From contig NW_005178429.1 of NCBI RefSeq assembly GCF_000341285.1, positions 1 through 64,000 of the forward strand: DNA of 64,000 nt. The letters run 5' to 3'. The translations under genes and the position numbers were made by a program. This stretch comes from Galdieria sulphuraria. Its lineage: Eukaryota > Rhodophyta > Bangiophyceae > Galdieriales > Galdieriaceae. Below are positions 21,474 through 32,750 of this stretch, one piece after another (position 1 is the stretch's first letter; each line of letters opens with the position of its first letter). The notes under the pieces were generated by a model. It ran no database searches, was not told the origin of the DNA, and saw nothing but the letters and a program-made list of their open reading frames with translations.

Positions 21474-22684
21474 CTAGTTTCATGTGTCAAATGGTTGGGA
21501 TGTGAAACTAAACCTCTTTGGAATCCATCCCAGTTATGTATATTGTCACTCGAATACCATTCCAATGTACGTTGCAAACCCTAAACCAAAAAATTATCTT
21601 TTAAGGTTGTACGAAAACCAAAAAAAAGCAAACTACCTGTTTCCAAGTTACAAGTGGATGCCAACCCAAAGATCGAAGTTTAGTGCTATCCAAACGATAT
21701 CTTCGATCATTGTAAGGGCGATCACGAACATACTGTATATGACTTTCTAGTCCATCCTTGTAACCAAAAAGTGAAATCAAGTCACGAATAACATCCTAAC
21801 ATCCTTTAAAAAGGCAACAGGAAACATAAACATGACTTACCAAAGTACAGCATTCAAAGTCCGAACCAACATTATAAATTTCACCTACGACTCCTCTATG
21901 CAAGATACAATCAATTGCTCTTGCGGCATCTTCAGCATATAACCTGAAACTGACATGAAATCTTGTCCATTGAAAAGAAATGCTGTACTCGCCAGTTGCG
22001 TCGATGCTTTCCATCACCATGAACAAAACACTTCTTTCCTTGTTTAAGAAGACATATCGATTTGGGAATCAACTTGTCCGGATATTGATGAGGACCATAG
22101 ACATTATTTGAACGAGTAATCATAACTGGAAGTCCAAAGCTCTTATAGTAACCAACAGCAATAAATTCTGCTGCAGCTTTGGAACAAGCATAAGGATTAG
22201 AAGGAGCTGGAAGACTCAACTCTGTGTTCATTCCTTCATATTCTCCGCCATATATTTCGTCTGTACTTTGATGAATAAACCTTCCAACACGTCCATATCT
22301 TCTACAGCACTCTAGAAGTGTATGTGTTCCTAATACATTGGTCTTTGTGAAGAATAGTGAATTACCAAAGGAGGCATCGACGTGAGTCTGTGCAGCCATG
22401 TGAATGACAGTATCCACACTATGACTTTCAAGTACGTAACTCAGGAGATCTTCAGATAAAATGTCTCCTTTAACAAAGCGATAGTTTGGAAAGTCAGCAA
22501 TATCGCTTAAATTTTTCAGCGAAGCACAGTAATCTAACTTGTCATAATTTATAATGACATATTCGGGATAATTGTGGAGTAAATAAGAAACAACATGTGA
22601 ACCAATAAATCCAGCTCCTCCGGTTACCAATATTACGTGAGGCTTATAAACAAGTTTTGCAACTTCTCTTCCAAAACACGTCAT
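21474..22684 (-). CDS. dTDP/UDP-glucose 4,6-dehydratase (RmlB/RHM N-domain type)
   Basis: Extended SDR enzyme that makes 4-keto-6-deoxy-hexose nucleotides for rhamnose-type sugars. NAD-binding GGAGFIGS is at residues 22-29; TDEIYGG holds the Asp-Glu acid/base pair; YACSK supplies Tyr and Lys; NNVYGPHQYPDKLIP and HRRNWLYAEDA bind the sugar nucleotide. The Trp codon of HRRNW spans an intron (21944-21992) that starts with GC rather than GT. Later introns restore GLESHIQYVRDRPYNDRRY and a C-terminus ending RIS. Start ATG 22684. It lacks the epimerase/reductase half of plant RHM, so the partner enzyme must be encoded elsewhere. Confidence 0.9.
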
Positions 22685-23616
22685 GAGAAGAGTATTTACC
22701 AGTACTCAAGCGAGACTGGCTTCACACCTAAAAATATGTTCACAAGTCCCCCAAAAGAGACAATGCCAAAAACAATCACAAGTTGTTCCATTGATAAGAG
22801 ATATAGCTTTCGGAATGCCATTGTTGGAAGCTCAAACTTTGCTTTTTGTAGCTGATTGATTAAGGTTCTTATGTTCTTTTACATATGAAGGCTATAGATA
22901 TCGGAAGGAATGATCTTGGAAGCTTTTGTGTTTCTATATTTCCAAATTCATGAGTTGAATATTTCATAGATTTTTTTATTTTCGAAACTGGTATTCTCAA
23001 GTCTGAAATGATATGAATGTGATGTTCAAATAGAGCTAAGAGAAACAATTCTGAAACAAAATTCCACTCTTGTGAGAGAGTGGTCTTTTTGATGGTTCTG
23101 TGTAGATCAATCACTTTTCTGATATGTTTTAGAGTGATCTAAGAAATAACTTTCTTATTTAGGTAACAAGAGAAAGATACTTTGAAGAATTGTCTTGGAA
23201 CTGTTGAGTAAGATGGGGAGATATAAATGGAAAGATGCTAATAGATAAGTTTATAAATGTATGAGAATCTTCCTTCTCCATTCCAATCCTTATTGTCACT
23301 CTGAAAATAATAAAGTCAAGTTTTCTAAGAAACTAAATGAGAAAATATAATTCCTCTTATATCTGGTACGACGAGGGAAAGCAATCTCTATAAGCCTCTA
23401 TCTTCGATGAACATCCATTTATGTAAAAGGACAATCAAGATATAGCATGATACTATAGAATTCTGAAAAACTTTTCTATTCTAAATAACAAATGTATATT
23501 TTCGACAACTGGACAGCCGTTTGATCATATTCAAATGATTCGCAAACGTCATCAAAATTGTTCCTGTAAAAGAAATGAATCATTTGGTCAACAATTCGTT
23601 TCCTTAAACTTCCGTT
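22685..23616. other. Intergenic region between dehydratase and GT31 genes
   Basis: About 930 bp, AT-rich, divergent promoters. The short frames present (22637-22855, 22869-23114) have no domain. No tRNA-like cloverleaf was noticed. Confidence 0.45.
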
Positions 23617-25080
23617 ATGGCAAAGTCTATGACTAAAAGATTGTATGTAAAGATATACCGAAGACTACGTTTTAAAAAATATTTCAGTCTAGTGTTAGTT
23701 TGGTTTATTATTGGCTTAGTTTGCCTTTGCATCTTTCTTGCCCAGTCACATAATAGGCGTGTAGCAGCCAATGCCAGTGAACAAGAAAATCACAATGTTT
23801 CTAGTCCAAAATACTCGCAAAAAGATCTTCCAACGAATAGTCAGTTATCTTCGAATCCGAACGAGATTAGTAAAGGTGTTCAAAGTCAGGGTGTTTCCAA
23901 AGAAGAAAGAGAAAGTCAAGTTGAAGAGAGAAGAGAAGCCAACTCCCAAACAGTCCCTCTCTTTTTGGGAGACAACAGATCTCAAGACGAAGAAAAGGAA
24001 GAATTGTTCCTTTTCGTTGCTATTACAACAGATCACAAAAACTTTCAAGCTAGACAGTCAGTCAGAGATACTTGGCTTCAATTCCCAAGAATTCCAAGCT
24101 GGGAGGCGTACTTCTTTGTTATGCAAAGCCCCAACATTACTTTGCAAAGATGGGTAGAGGAAGAAGCAAAACAGTTCAAGGATATAATTATACTGCCATA
24201 TCTGGAAACCTATGCCAATCTGACTCTGAAGACTCTTTCTCTGATGGAATGGATTGATCAAAATATAAATGCTACTTTCATTTTCAAATCTGATGATGAC
24301 GCATACGTGAATATACCAAGACTAGCGCTTTGGCTGCTTAAGAAACCCTTACAAAGATTCTACACCGGAGGAGTCAATAAGAATTCGAAACCTGTGCGAA
24401 TAAAGGGCCACAAATGGTATGTATATAGCTCATTGGATGCTTGTTTCATACTATAACTCAAGACTTTGTTAGGTACGTAAGTTATGATGAATATCCTTAC
24501 AAATACTATCCAGATTATTGTATCGGCAACGGTATATATAGATTTGTTCTTTTGAACCAAAACATGTTGTTGATTACATTCCGTGATAGGATATATTGTT
24601 TCAAGTGACCTTGTTTCCATTCTTGGAAATTGTTTGCCAGAAAATCTTTCATGCACCAACGACTATCCTTCTTGTGTGCCTAGAAAGAGTTGCAGTGTTC
24701 CATTACAATTTTATCGAGTCATTGGTTTAGAAGATATTACAGTAGCTATTATTCTTAAAGGTATTGTAGCCTGACAAATACTATAAGCATCTATAATCTT
24801 ATTGCACTTAGGCTCTGCTGGAGTGGAATGTGTTCATGGAGATGGGAAGTTTATAAATGAACCATACTTTTATTGTAACACTAAATACAGTCCTCGATGC
24901 CTTATGGGATTGAAAGAACCAGAGGACCAAAACGTCGTATGCAATCCAAGATACGAAGTATTCTTTATTCATAGAGTTGTACCAGAGCAAATGTATCGAT
25001 ACCACTTTAACGGACCTGGAATCGGTGCCAATATCAAGATGTGTAAGAATTCTTCTTTTTCAAGTTATCCACTGCTCTGA
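23617..25080 (+). CDS. GT31-family (beta-1,3-galactosyltransferase-like) type II membrane glycosyltransferase
   Basis: Four exons (introns near 24417-24473, 24532-24588 and 24760-24811). A short cytoplasmic tail is followed by a membrane helix (about 24-44) and a polar, Lys/Glu-rich stem. The catalytic domain contains FVAITTDHKNFQARQSVRDTW, the family entry motif; metal-binding Asp cluster FKSDDDAYVN; FYTGGV; and, after splicing, YPDYCIGNGYIVSSDLV and VIGLEDITVA with the acidic motif. The domain is typical of Golgi beta-1,3-galactosyl/GlcNAc transferases. The C-terminal exon, rich in Cys (C-NTKYSPRC), has no counterpart I recall and may be disulfide-bonded in the lumen. The exact acceptor is not inferable. 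Confidence 0.85.
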
Positions 25081-25450
25081 ATGCTCTTGTTGATGGGAGC
25101 ATTTCCTCACAAGTTCCACTCTTTTTTTAACTGCCAACATAACTTTTTGGTTCGATTACTCTCATTGTGCGATGGATATACAAAATGGAAGAAAGTGATT
25201 GGTCTGAAATTGGCGACAATTGAAGAGCAGTAAATTGTATTGAAACTCTTCGACACAAGTTGGTCAGTAGAGATTCACATGGATAGTCTTGACGTTGAAT
25301 CACTAACTGACTTGTTTACAAAGTCTTGGCTTTGTATCCGTTTTCGAAGACATCATTTATTCATATCATTTTTATTGCAATATAAAGTAATTGATAGCCG
25401 TGAAGCATCCAATAGTCAAAATCATTGAGCATTTTTTGGACTTTGACAAG
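25081..25450. other. Intergenic region between GT31 and stomatin-like genes
   Basis: Tandem genes; 370 bp with nothing recognisable beyond presumed 3' and 5' UTR. Confidence 0.4.
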
Positions 25451-26776
25451 ATGATAAGAGCCAAGTGGCTTGTAAAGGAGTTGCACGAGCTTCTACCTTC
25501 AAGATGGTCACATTTTTATATTACCAATAACAAGAATCGTTTGAGTAGCTATACTACTAACCTTTCCCATCCTTGTTTGAAGAAACTCCATACTTCTGCT
25601 GCTGATTTTCAAGTACAACAGAGCGTAAGTGTATTGAGCTTTCCCAGTTTTATATTTATTATTCCTAACTTAGGATCCAATGGTGGTGGGTATGACTCCT
25701 CGTAGGAAACTTCCACATAACTTTGGATTTGTTGTAGTACCACAGCAGTGGAACTACATCGTAGAACGTTTTGGGAAGCTCCACGTTAAACTAGAACCCG
25801 GACTTCATTTTTTGATACCATTTATTGATAGGATTGCATATGTCCACAGTTTAAAGGAGGAAGCAATCAGCATTCCTAACCAAATGGCTATTACTAGAGA
25901 TAATGTGACTATTCATATTGATGGAGTGCTCTATGTTAAAGTGGAAGATGCAGTCTTAGCTTCTTATGGTGTAGAGAATCCATACCGTGCACTTGCTTTA
26001 TTGGCACAAACAACTATGAGATCTGAGTTGGGAAAACTTTCTCTCGATAAAACTTTTGAAGAAAGGGAAGCACTCAATGCTCGCATCGTCAATGCCATTA
26101 ATGATGCCGCAAGAGATTGGGGAATGCGTTGTCTTCGTTATGAAATACGAGATATTAGTCCTCCTGCCAACGTTAGAAAAGCGATGGAATTACAAGCTGA
26201 GGCTGAGAGGCGTAAAAGAGCTCAGGTATAATAGATCTTTAATATATCCATCACCTAATGATTTTTTCCGGGTAGATCCTCGACTCTGAAGGAGAACAAC
26301 AAAGTGACATTAATATAGCAGAAGGAAGAAAGAGAGCAACTATATTATCTTCTGAGGCAGTCCGTGCTGAACAAATCAACAGGGCAAATGGTGAAGCGGA
26401 AGCCATATTGCTAAAGGCAAACGCCACTGCGAAGGGAATAGCTACAGTAGCAGCATCTATTAGAGCAAATGGAGGCTTAGACGCGGTGTCTCTTCGAATA
26501 GCAGAACAATACATTGCAGCATTCTCCAACCTTGCTAAAGAAAGTAATACTATATTGCTTCCTTCAAATACTAATGATGTGAGCAGTATGGTTAGTCAGG
26601 CTTTGTCCATATTCAAAGCCCTCACTAGGAATGAATCATTCAACGCCAAACCAGATAAAACTGAAGGAAGAGATACGCAAGAACAGCAATCCGCTCATTC
26701 ACAAGAAAGCCAAAGCGATATATATTCTGTGTCGCCTATACTGCGTGGAGATTCCAATCGTTCCAATTCAACTTGA
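25451..26776 (+). CDS. STOML2: Mitochondrial stomatin-like protein 2 (SPFH family)
   Basis: Three exons; introns lie at about 25625-25674 and 26227-26277. The first exon is a basic, Ser-rich presequence (RAKWLVKELHELLPSRW). The SPFH domain follows: FGFVVVPQQWNYIVERFGK, LHFLIPFIDRIAYVHSLKE, VTIHIDGVLYVKV, AQTTMRSELGKLSLDKTFE and RDISPPANVRKAM. An Ala/Glu-rich coiled coil (AEGRKRATILSSEAVRAEQI) mediates oligomers. SLP2 scaffolds cardiolipin-rich inner-membrane domains and respiratory supercomplexes in animals; the same is inferred here. The Ser/Gln-rich tail (last 60 residues) is divergent. No long membrane helix, as expected for SLP2 compared with stomatin. Confidence 0.92.
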
Positions 26777-26879
26777 AACTTTGACTCAAGTTATTGACAT
26801 TCAATGTTCCTGTATTATTAAGATAATTCATAGAGAGGATAAGAATTTTAGGAGATATTCTCAACGTATTTGTGGAATG

Positions 26880-27579
26880 TCATATGAAGAAAAATAAATA
26901 ATTCCAGTCACTTTGGTTCGTTCCCCTAACTGAACGACTCGAAAGCGTGCCTCTTTCGATAGCAAAGGACTTTTGACAAAGAGGACAAGACTTGGACCGG
27001 CCTACCAATATCCACTTGAGGATACAAGATGAGTGGAATATGTGCCCACAAAATAGCCTACGGACAGCCTGATAGCCAATTTCCTCGAGGCATATGCTAC
27101 AGAACACAAGTTCACTTTCTATTGTTTCAGTCTGTCCCTTGTCGCGAAAGAGTTGGTCAAAGGATACTTCAGGAAACACTTTGTCAACGTTATTCCGGTT
27201 TAAAATCAAATGAGGGTCAAACAACTTTCCACTTTCGTCCAATAAAAGATATTCTTCCGTAGCCACATGATCAAGGACAAGATCTGACATGTTTCCTATA
27301 GGAACACCTTGTGCAAACTCTTCGTCAAACAAGGGATTGAATAGTTCTCTTCTTTGTTGACTCCTTCTCCTTGAAACAAGTCCAACCAGCGACGCTGTAA
27401 CAAGTATCGCCACTACCGTACCCACTGAAACAAATATATAGCACAAGTTACTGCAGTTGGAAATACCACTGCTTTCCGACATACAGTAGTCCTCTACAAC
27501 CACACATCTGAATTTGGGAATTTCCGTTGAGATTCCAACGTAATGCTATTGTGACATTCTTCAGTTCATTTCCCTTCAT
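26880..27579 (-). CDS. RING-H2-type E3 ubiquitin ligase, single-pass membrane protein
   Basis: A membrane helix (SVGTVVAILVTASLVGLV) is followed by basic residues, an acidic middle region and a C-terminal RING finger, CSICLEE...CGHIFHSSCILKWILVG...CPLC, with the Cys/His spacing of RING-H2/HC ligases. Membrane RING proteins transfer ubiquitin at endomembranes. The N-terminal exon (with NVT glycosylation sequon and several Cys) is in another frame; one intron near 27435-27500 must join them, for example GTTGTAGAGG...TTTCAG, which gives an in-frame product. I placed the start at the internal ATG 27579; the frame is open up to 27687 without ATG, so a further 5' exon is possible and the N-terminus is uncertain. 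Confidence 0.7.
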
Positions 27580-27692
27580 AGCATTACAAGTGTCAATACT
27601 TTCGCAACAAGGTATTCTACCAAATTTAGATACAACTTTAGACAATATAAAAGAAATTCCGTTTACAATGACATGAAAAAGACACAACTATT

Positions 27693-28887
27693 CTAGTCAT
27701 TTGTTTGATATTTCAACTTTCTTGAGCTACTGTGAGTTAACAATTCTTCAACTGCAAATAACAAGGAAGAGTTCTGCAACAATTGGAATATTAGAAATAT
27801 GAATCTTTCAAAAATTCACTTGCCTTGTATAATTGTCTCAAGTGCTTTGATGCAAAGAGTAAAAGTCTTCTATTCACATCCTTTGATGATTGTGGAAACT
27901 TTCCAAGAGCCCAGCAAACCAGCAGCAAATCTAAACGAGATAAGATATCGCGTTGTCAAAGATTGGTTGTAATGTTACCATAGAAGACTCGAGGACAACT
28001 CTTCTGCATTTTGCAAACATAACAACAATATTTCCTTTCATAAGAAGAATCAACTGATTCTTATCCTTAACAACAGACTCTTACCGAGCAGTTACGAGGG
28101 ACTCATAGCTTCCTATGTTGTATTGAATTTCAGCAAATAACAAAAAGTAAAACCAATTTGAAGGATTCAAAATGATCAATTCAGAAGCGGCAAAAGCTGC
28201 CTGTCTTACTCATAAGTGAAACTATACCGAACGGATTTTGGTTGCTTGCCTCCTCGTATTTCCTCAAATATAAATATATAAAAACAAGTTCACACCAAGA
28301 CTCTTCATCTACCATAAAGTTCTTTAAATAATCGCAAAGAACGACGGCAGCTTGCTCATAAGAGTTCAAGCTCTTCAATATTGCAACCTGTCTACATTAG
28401 TCGCTATAAGTCAATAAGCGCTGATTGCTCAATAAGAGGATACCTCTTGTATAGCTGCGGACAGCTAGGATGCTTTACCAAGCTATTTTCGTATACTGCG
28501 GCTGCTGCTCTATAATCAAGACGGATTTCGTGAAACAATCCGAGCAGACGGTGCAGTCTCCAGTTGTCTCCAAACCTCTTTTTGATTTTGTCACAGCACC
28601 TTCATGAAAAATAAACTCAAAATAATAAACAAGACGAATCATTCTAACCAGTTAAAAATTCTGTAGTTTGACACGTCGGCAGCAGCAAGGGCAATGAGCT
28701 CGATCGCTTGCCAGTATTCAATTGTTTCAACTTGGGTGTCACGTAAAACACGAAAAAGAGGAAGTACTAGATCTGGTCTTCTCAGTGAATAAACTCTTAC
28801 AAATGACAAAAACTCTAGTGTCCTGTCTACTTTCTCCAGAATATCAGTTACAACAGTACAATTGCGGAACCGAACAAGTAATTCCAT
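27693..28887 (-). CDS. EMC2: ER membrane protein complex subunit 2 (EMC2, TPR protein)
   Basis: At least five exons. N-terminal exon MELLVRFRNCTVVTD...YRIFNW; then CCDKIKKRFGDNWRLHRL, LFHEIRLDYRAAAAVYENSL, and KSLNSYEQAAVVLCDYLKNF with DEESWCELVFIYLYLRKYEEA, which matches the TPR repeats of EMC2. EMC2 is the cytosolic scaffold of the ER insertase for tail-anchored and multi-pass proteins. The last join uses a GC-AG intron (27774-27823), giving NSSLLFAVEELLTHSSSRK, which aligns with the conserved C-terminal helix; without it the frame stops at 27791. The stop at 27693 lies only about 110 bp upstream of the RING start chosen here. Confidence 0.8.
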
Positions 28888-30293
28888 TCCTCAGTCGGTC
28901 ATGGCATTTCCATTCTAGTGATGCAACATCATTCATTGTTAGAAGAAAGAATTTCTTCAGGTAAAGTGCCTCATTGTAGAGCTTATCTTGAAATCTTTGA
29001 AGAAAATATGTTTTACGTCAATATACAGAATATAGAATCCAAAAAGTTGGATAAGGAAAGACCTGAGGCCAAGAGGGTTTCAAAATCAACCAAATACAAT
29101 GAGCTTCATTATTCCAGAACAAATTGATTACTTAAAGTTACTTCGAGAAGTCTTTAATTGCTTTTAAAATTGGAGAGCTTGTTCAACAAGTTACATTGAA
29201 TTAGGCCATACTATTATGTTTCAACAAATGAACTGAGCTATTAAAAATACAAGTCAGGTTGATAGCCCTGTCAACAAAAACTTGGGAAAAACTTCTATTC
29301 TCTGAAAAGCGAATGCAAAGTTCTTTGTAGAAATTCCAATGTTATTCAGTGCTCTCAAAAAAATTGGAAGGATCTGTTTGAACCTTTGAAAAATTCTGAC
29401 ATTTGCTGCTATTTTCGCGAATACTGATTTTCTGTGCCTCCAATTGTCCTGAGATTGCATATAAATAGTGCCAAGGTAAAATAGATTCAAGGCATAAAGA
29501 GGAACTGCACTAATACAAAAGTTTTTCTATGGTCTTGGACTAGAAAGAAAACTGGCTCGTCCTATCTAATCGACTGAATAGTTTTCGTAACCTGTACGAA
29601 ATAGCCAAAGTAGAGTTGTTCTATTGAACTTGCCGAAGCTAGGAAGTTCAGTTGCTAGGTATTCCATCATTTTATCTTCACCAAGAATTCCTTAAAAATA
29701 AATACTAAAAGAACATATACAGTTCTCACTTCTACAACAACTAAACATTCTTCCAACTAAAAGGTGAAATCAGTACAGTATGTCCTTCTTGTAACTCGAT
29801 ACAAGGCTACACGCCTTAAAGAAAATGAAGTGTTAAAAGGTCAAAAATTTACATCAGCAATGGTATTTTTCCGCTTTCATTATAGAATTTTTTGTGAAGT
29901 TTCGGAAATGAGCAAATCCTATTTCCTTCCTTAATGGCTGCATATACAAAGGGAATGCTGCTGCGTAACGAGTCTGTCTTTAACACTGTCACAAAATAAC
30001 CAATCAAGAAGATACCGATATAAGTTTTCAGGCTTTTACACATATTATTGCTCCTCAGCAATACAATATCGAGTGGAGAAGAAAAACTGTTTGCGACTCC
30101 GGCTTTTGTCCTCTGTTCTCAAACAGCAACTGCACTTAAATTCTGAAAAGTTGAAGCCTTTTATGGTATCTTCTTTAATATTTGTCTATTATTGAGTTAA
30201 CCAATATCACAATTCAGCCAAAAAATAACCAATACATACTAATCCATTGCTTCAGAGTACAAATTCACCTACTTTCATTTACAACAGTTTTAG
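28888..30293. other. Gene-poor region between EMC2 and the alpha/beta hydrolase
   Basis: A 69-codon plus-strand frame (28918-29127) has no known domain and ends with a basic tail; it could be part of the EMC2 upstream region. The rest contains the uncertain minus-strand coding fragments listed separately. Confidence 0.4.
29254..30061 (-). CDS. Possible unresolved membrane protein gene (fragmentary exons)
   Basis: Three open minus-strand stretches look coding but I could not splice them with confidence. The first (about 29852-30043) starts MCKSLKTYIGIFLIGYFVT and looks like a signal or membrane segment. The second (about 29580-29695) reads MMEYLATELPSFGKFN with a following hydrophobic stretch. 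The third (29254-29525) has AVPLYALNLFYLGTIYMQS then a basic tail. The pattern of polar loops and hydrophobic helices recalls a TLC-type multi-pass protein, but this is a weak impression. It could equally be a decayed gene. Confidence 0.25.
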
Positions 30294-31585
30294 ATGGCAC
30301 ATTGTAGTATCGCATGGATACAACAGTCATTGCCAGTGTTAAGGCAAAGAAGTATTGAAAGGAAAACGAACATTCATGTTTTGAATAGGTTGCAATATTG
30401 CTCTTATTGTCGGAAATGCAAGTGGAAGCTTTCAACTTTCAAGTATCTGAAAATGGAAAGTAACAATAGAGAAGAGTCGGTCGCTTGTGCATCATCAGCT
30501 CACGAAAGTAGCACAACAGTTGAGGATCCTGTTACGAGCCGGAAAGACTCAAACTTTTATAGAAAGTTTCAACATATCCCGAAAACTCTGAAAGACTTGG
30601 AGTTTTTAACTTTCAAGTGGTAAGCAACTTGAATTTTGAATGTCTTGTATCTCACTGTGTTCTTCAGGAAGGGAAAGTATAATATCAATTATTTTGTAGA
30701 CGGGAAGGAAAGTTCGGAACCTATCCTTCTAGTTCATGGTTTTGGTGCCTCCATTGCGCACTGGAGGAAAAACATACCTTTTCTTGTTGAAGCTGGCTAT
30801 CAAGTATATGCAGTGGACCTTCTTGGTTTTGGAGCAAGCCAAAAACCTCTCCTTAGGGAGTATTCTCTTGAGCTTTGGAAGGAGCTTTTAGTCGATTTCT
30901 GTTGGTGTATGCGGCAAAACAAAGTATGTTATATGCAGTTTGTTTATTTTTGCTAAAGTCGTCTTTTTAGAAATGGATATTGTGTGGCAATAGTATTGGC
31001 GCCCTGTTGTGCTTGATGGTGGCTTATGACTTTCCTAATATGGTGGAATCCTTGGTTCTTCTCAATTGTGCTGGAGGATTAACCTCGTTTCGTGAAACGG
31101 AACTTTCTCTTCCAGGTGCTATTCTTTACCGTCTTGTTCGGCTTGTCTTGTTCAATTCTTTGACTGGACCCTTGTTTTTTCGAAATTTTCGTACTCGTGA
31201 GAATATTTTAAAGTTGCTCAATCAAGTATATATCGATAAGGATGCTGTTGACGATTATCTGGTAGAAATGTTACATCTTCCGTCCTTAGACGAAGGAGCA
31301 GAACACGTATTCTTGAAGACACTTGGAGGGTCTCCTGGTCCTTCACCCGAAGAATTACTTCCAAGTATATCTTGTCCCATATTAATGTTATGGGGAGAAG
31401 ACGACCCTTGGACGCCCTATAGGAAAGGCTTTCATCCTGGCATCAAGTTTCCAAATTACAATAAGAATCTTAAGCTTATTTCTTTTCCTGATACTGGACA
31501 TTGTCCTCATGATGAGAGACCTCAACTAGTTCATCAAATTTTGCTTCCATGGCTCCAAAATAATAAACAAGTTGAGAATAGCTAA
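30294..31585 (+). CDS. Plastid alpha/beta hydrolase
   Basis: Three exons (introns about 30619-30667 and 30925-30970). The first 95 residues are Ser/Lys-rich and resemble a transit peptide. Catalytic serine in CGNSIGALLCLM (nucleophile elbow), oxyanion block LLVHGFGASIAHW, Asp in LWGEDDPWTP and His in DTGHCPHDE. The fold belongs to the epoxide hydrolase/haloperoxidase-like branch; plant plastid proteins of this group include pheophytinase-like and other chlorophyll- or lipid-linked hydrolases, but the substrate cannot be inferred. The stop is 62 bp from the convergent carrier gene's stop. Confidence 0.87.
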
Positions 31586-31647
31586 ATCCCATTTCAAATT
31601 TTATCAAAAACGACAAGTATTCTTTTCTAGAAATATCAGGACTAACT

Positions 31648-32711
31648 TCAGCAAATTCCTCGAGTCAAATAAGCTTGTCGTAAGTGATGACGCCTTATTC
31701 GACTTCCAAACGAGTGACCGAAATCAAAGCATGGCACACCAATACTTGCCGACGAGTTGTAGTAAGACTTTGTCCCATATTGTTGCTTCCTTTGTATCAA
31801 ATAACGTGAAATGCCTTCATAAAGTGAAAGTGTAATTGCTGCCAGCGGAGCTAGGAACATAACTCGTGGAATCACACCTTTGAAAAGAGCAGTTGGGCCT
31901 TCCTCTGTAAAAATTCTCTGAAGAGTAGGAAAGATTCCTTTGTATTGTAGAGTATCCGAAACTCTCTGAGTCATCAGCCTAGTCTTCACAACATCCACCG
32001 GAGTCATAATAACTGCTGCAAGAGTACCTCCTGCTCCGGCAAGAAACAGGTTTTCACGGTTGGTGGGTTGTCTCTTCCTAAGACGACCAAAAAGTCTCTT
32101 TAGTTGCGCGTGAAACAAGAATGAAAGGGCATTCCAAGGGACGTCGCGAGAAATTGTAGCAAAATATCCTTTGTAGAGACCACGAAACCCCTCTTCTCTG
32201 AGAACTGTTGGTAACGCTACAACAACATTGGGATAAATATCTGCCTGAATACGCTGCTTTAAAACTTCTTGTGGAACTCTTACAACTGAGGCTGCAAGAG
32301 CTCCACCAGCTCCTGCTAACAAGTCCCGTAAGGCTTGGAATTTGACATTTGGCAAGAGCACCTGTAGTTTATCCTTGCAAAATTCGTAAGAAAGAAATTG
32401 TATAGCTCCTGCAGGAACGGCCAAAACGATCTGTGGAATAACGCCTTTTGTGAACACTCCTGGGGACCAATTTCTTTTCACACCCTTTGCTTGAAGTCTT
32501 GTTCGGGCAACATCTACTGGATGCAAAAAAGTTTGGGCAACTCCCCTTGCTATCGCACCACTTAGCAATTTCTCTAGGAAGTTTAGTTCATATGAAATTT
32601 TGCCTCCAGATACAACAGTTTCATTTTTTAGTCTCTTCGAATCTTCAAACAAGATTAGTCTTGGGTTACTAGCAAAGCCAAAACGTACCCCTTACTCCTC
32701 TTCTTCACCAT
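31648..32711 (-). CDS. Mitochondrial carrier, S-adenosylmethionine type
   Basis: Three tandem mitochondrial-carrier repeats with signatures HPVDVARTR, VPQEVLKQR and TPVDVVKTR, each with the usual downstream glycine/aromatic block (GLYKGYFATISRDVPW, ALFKGVIPRV). Charged residues and the VPQEVLKQR type of second signature fit the SAM carrier group (SAM exchange for SAH, mitochondria and plastids). The first codons (MVKKR) lie in a short exon: ATG 32711 is joined through a 54-nt intron to NSKRLKNE, which removes the need for a TTG start. The C-terminus (after about 300) is longer than usual and polar. Head-to-head with a CGFS glutaredoxin, 39 bp between start codons. Confidence 0.88.
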
Positions 32712-32750
32712 CCAACTAACTGAATTATCTTTCAATTTGTGGTGATTGAG
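32712..32750. promoter_or_regulatory. 39-bp shared region between divergent SAM carrier and glutaredoxin start codons
   Basis: Only 39 bp separate the two ATGs, so promoters must overlap the divergent transcripts or lie inside the coding sequence. No TATA box is visible. Confidence 0.5.

Noticed and set aside
23617-25080. Two separate genes in the GT31 region
   Set aside because: Three short introns join all open segments in frame into one GT31 protein.
27791-27820. Stop of EMC2 at 27791
   Set aside because: The residues before it do not match EMC2, whereas the GC-AG spliced exon does.
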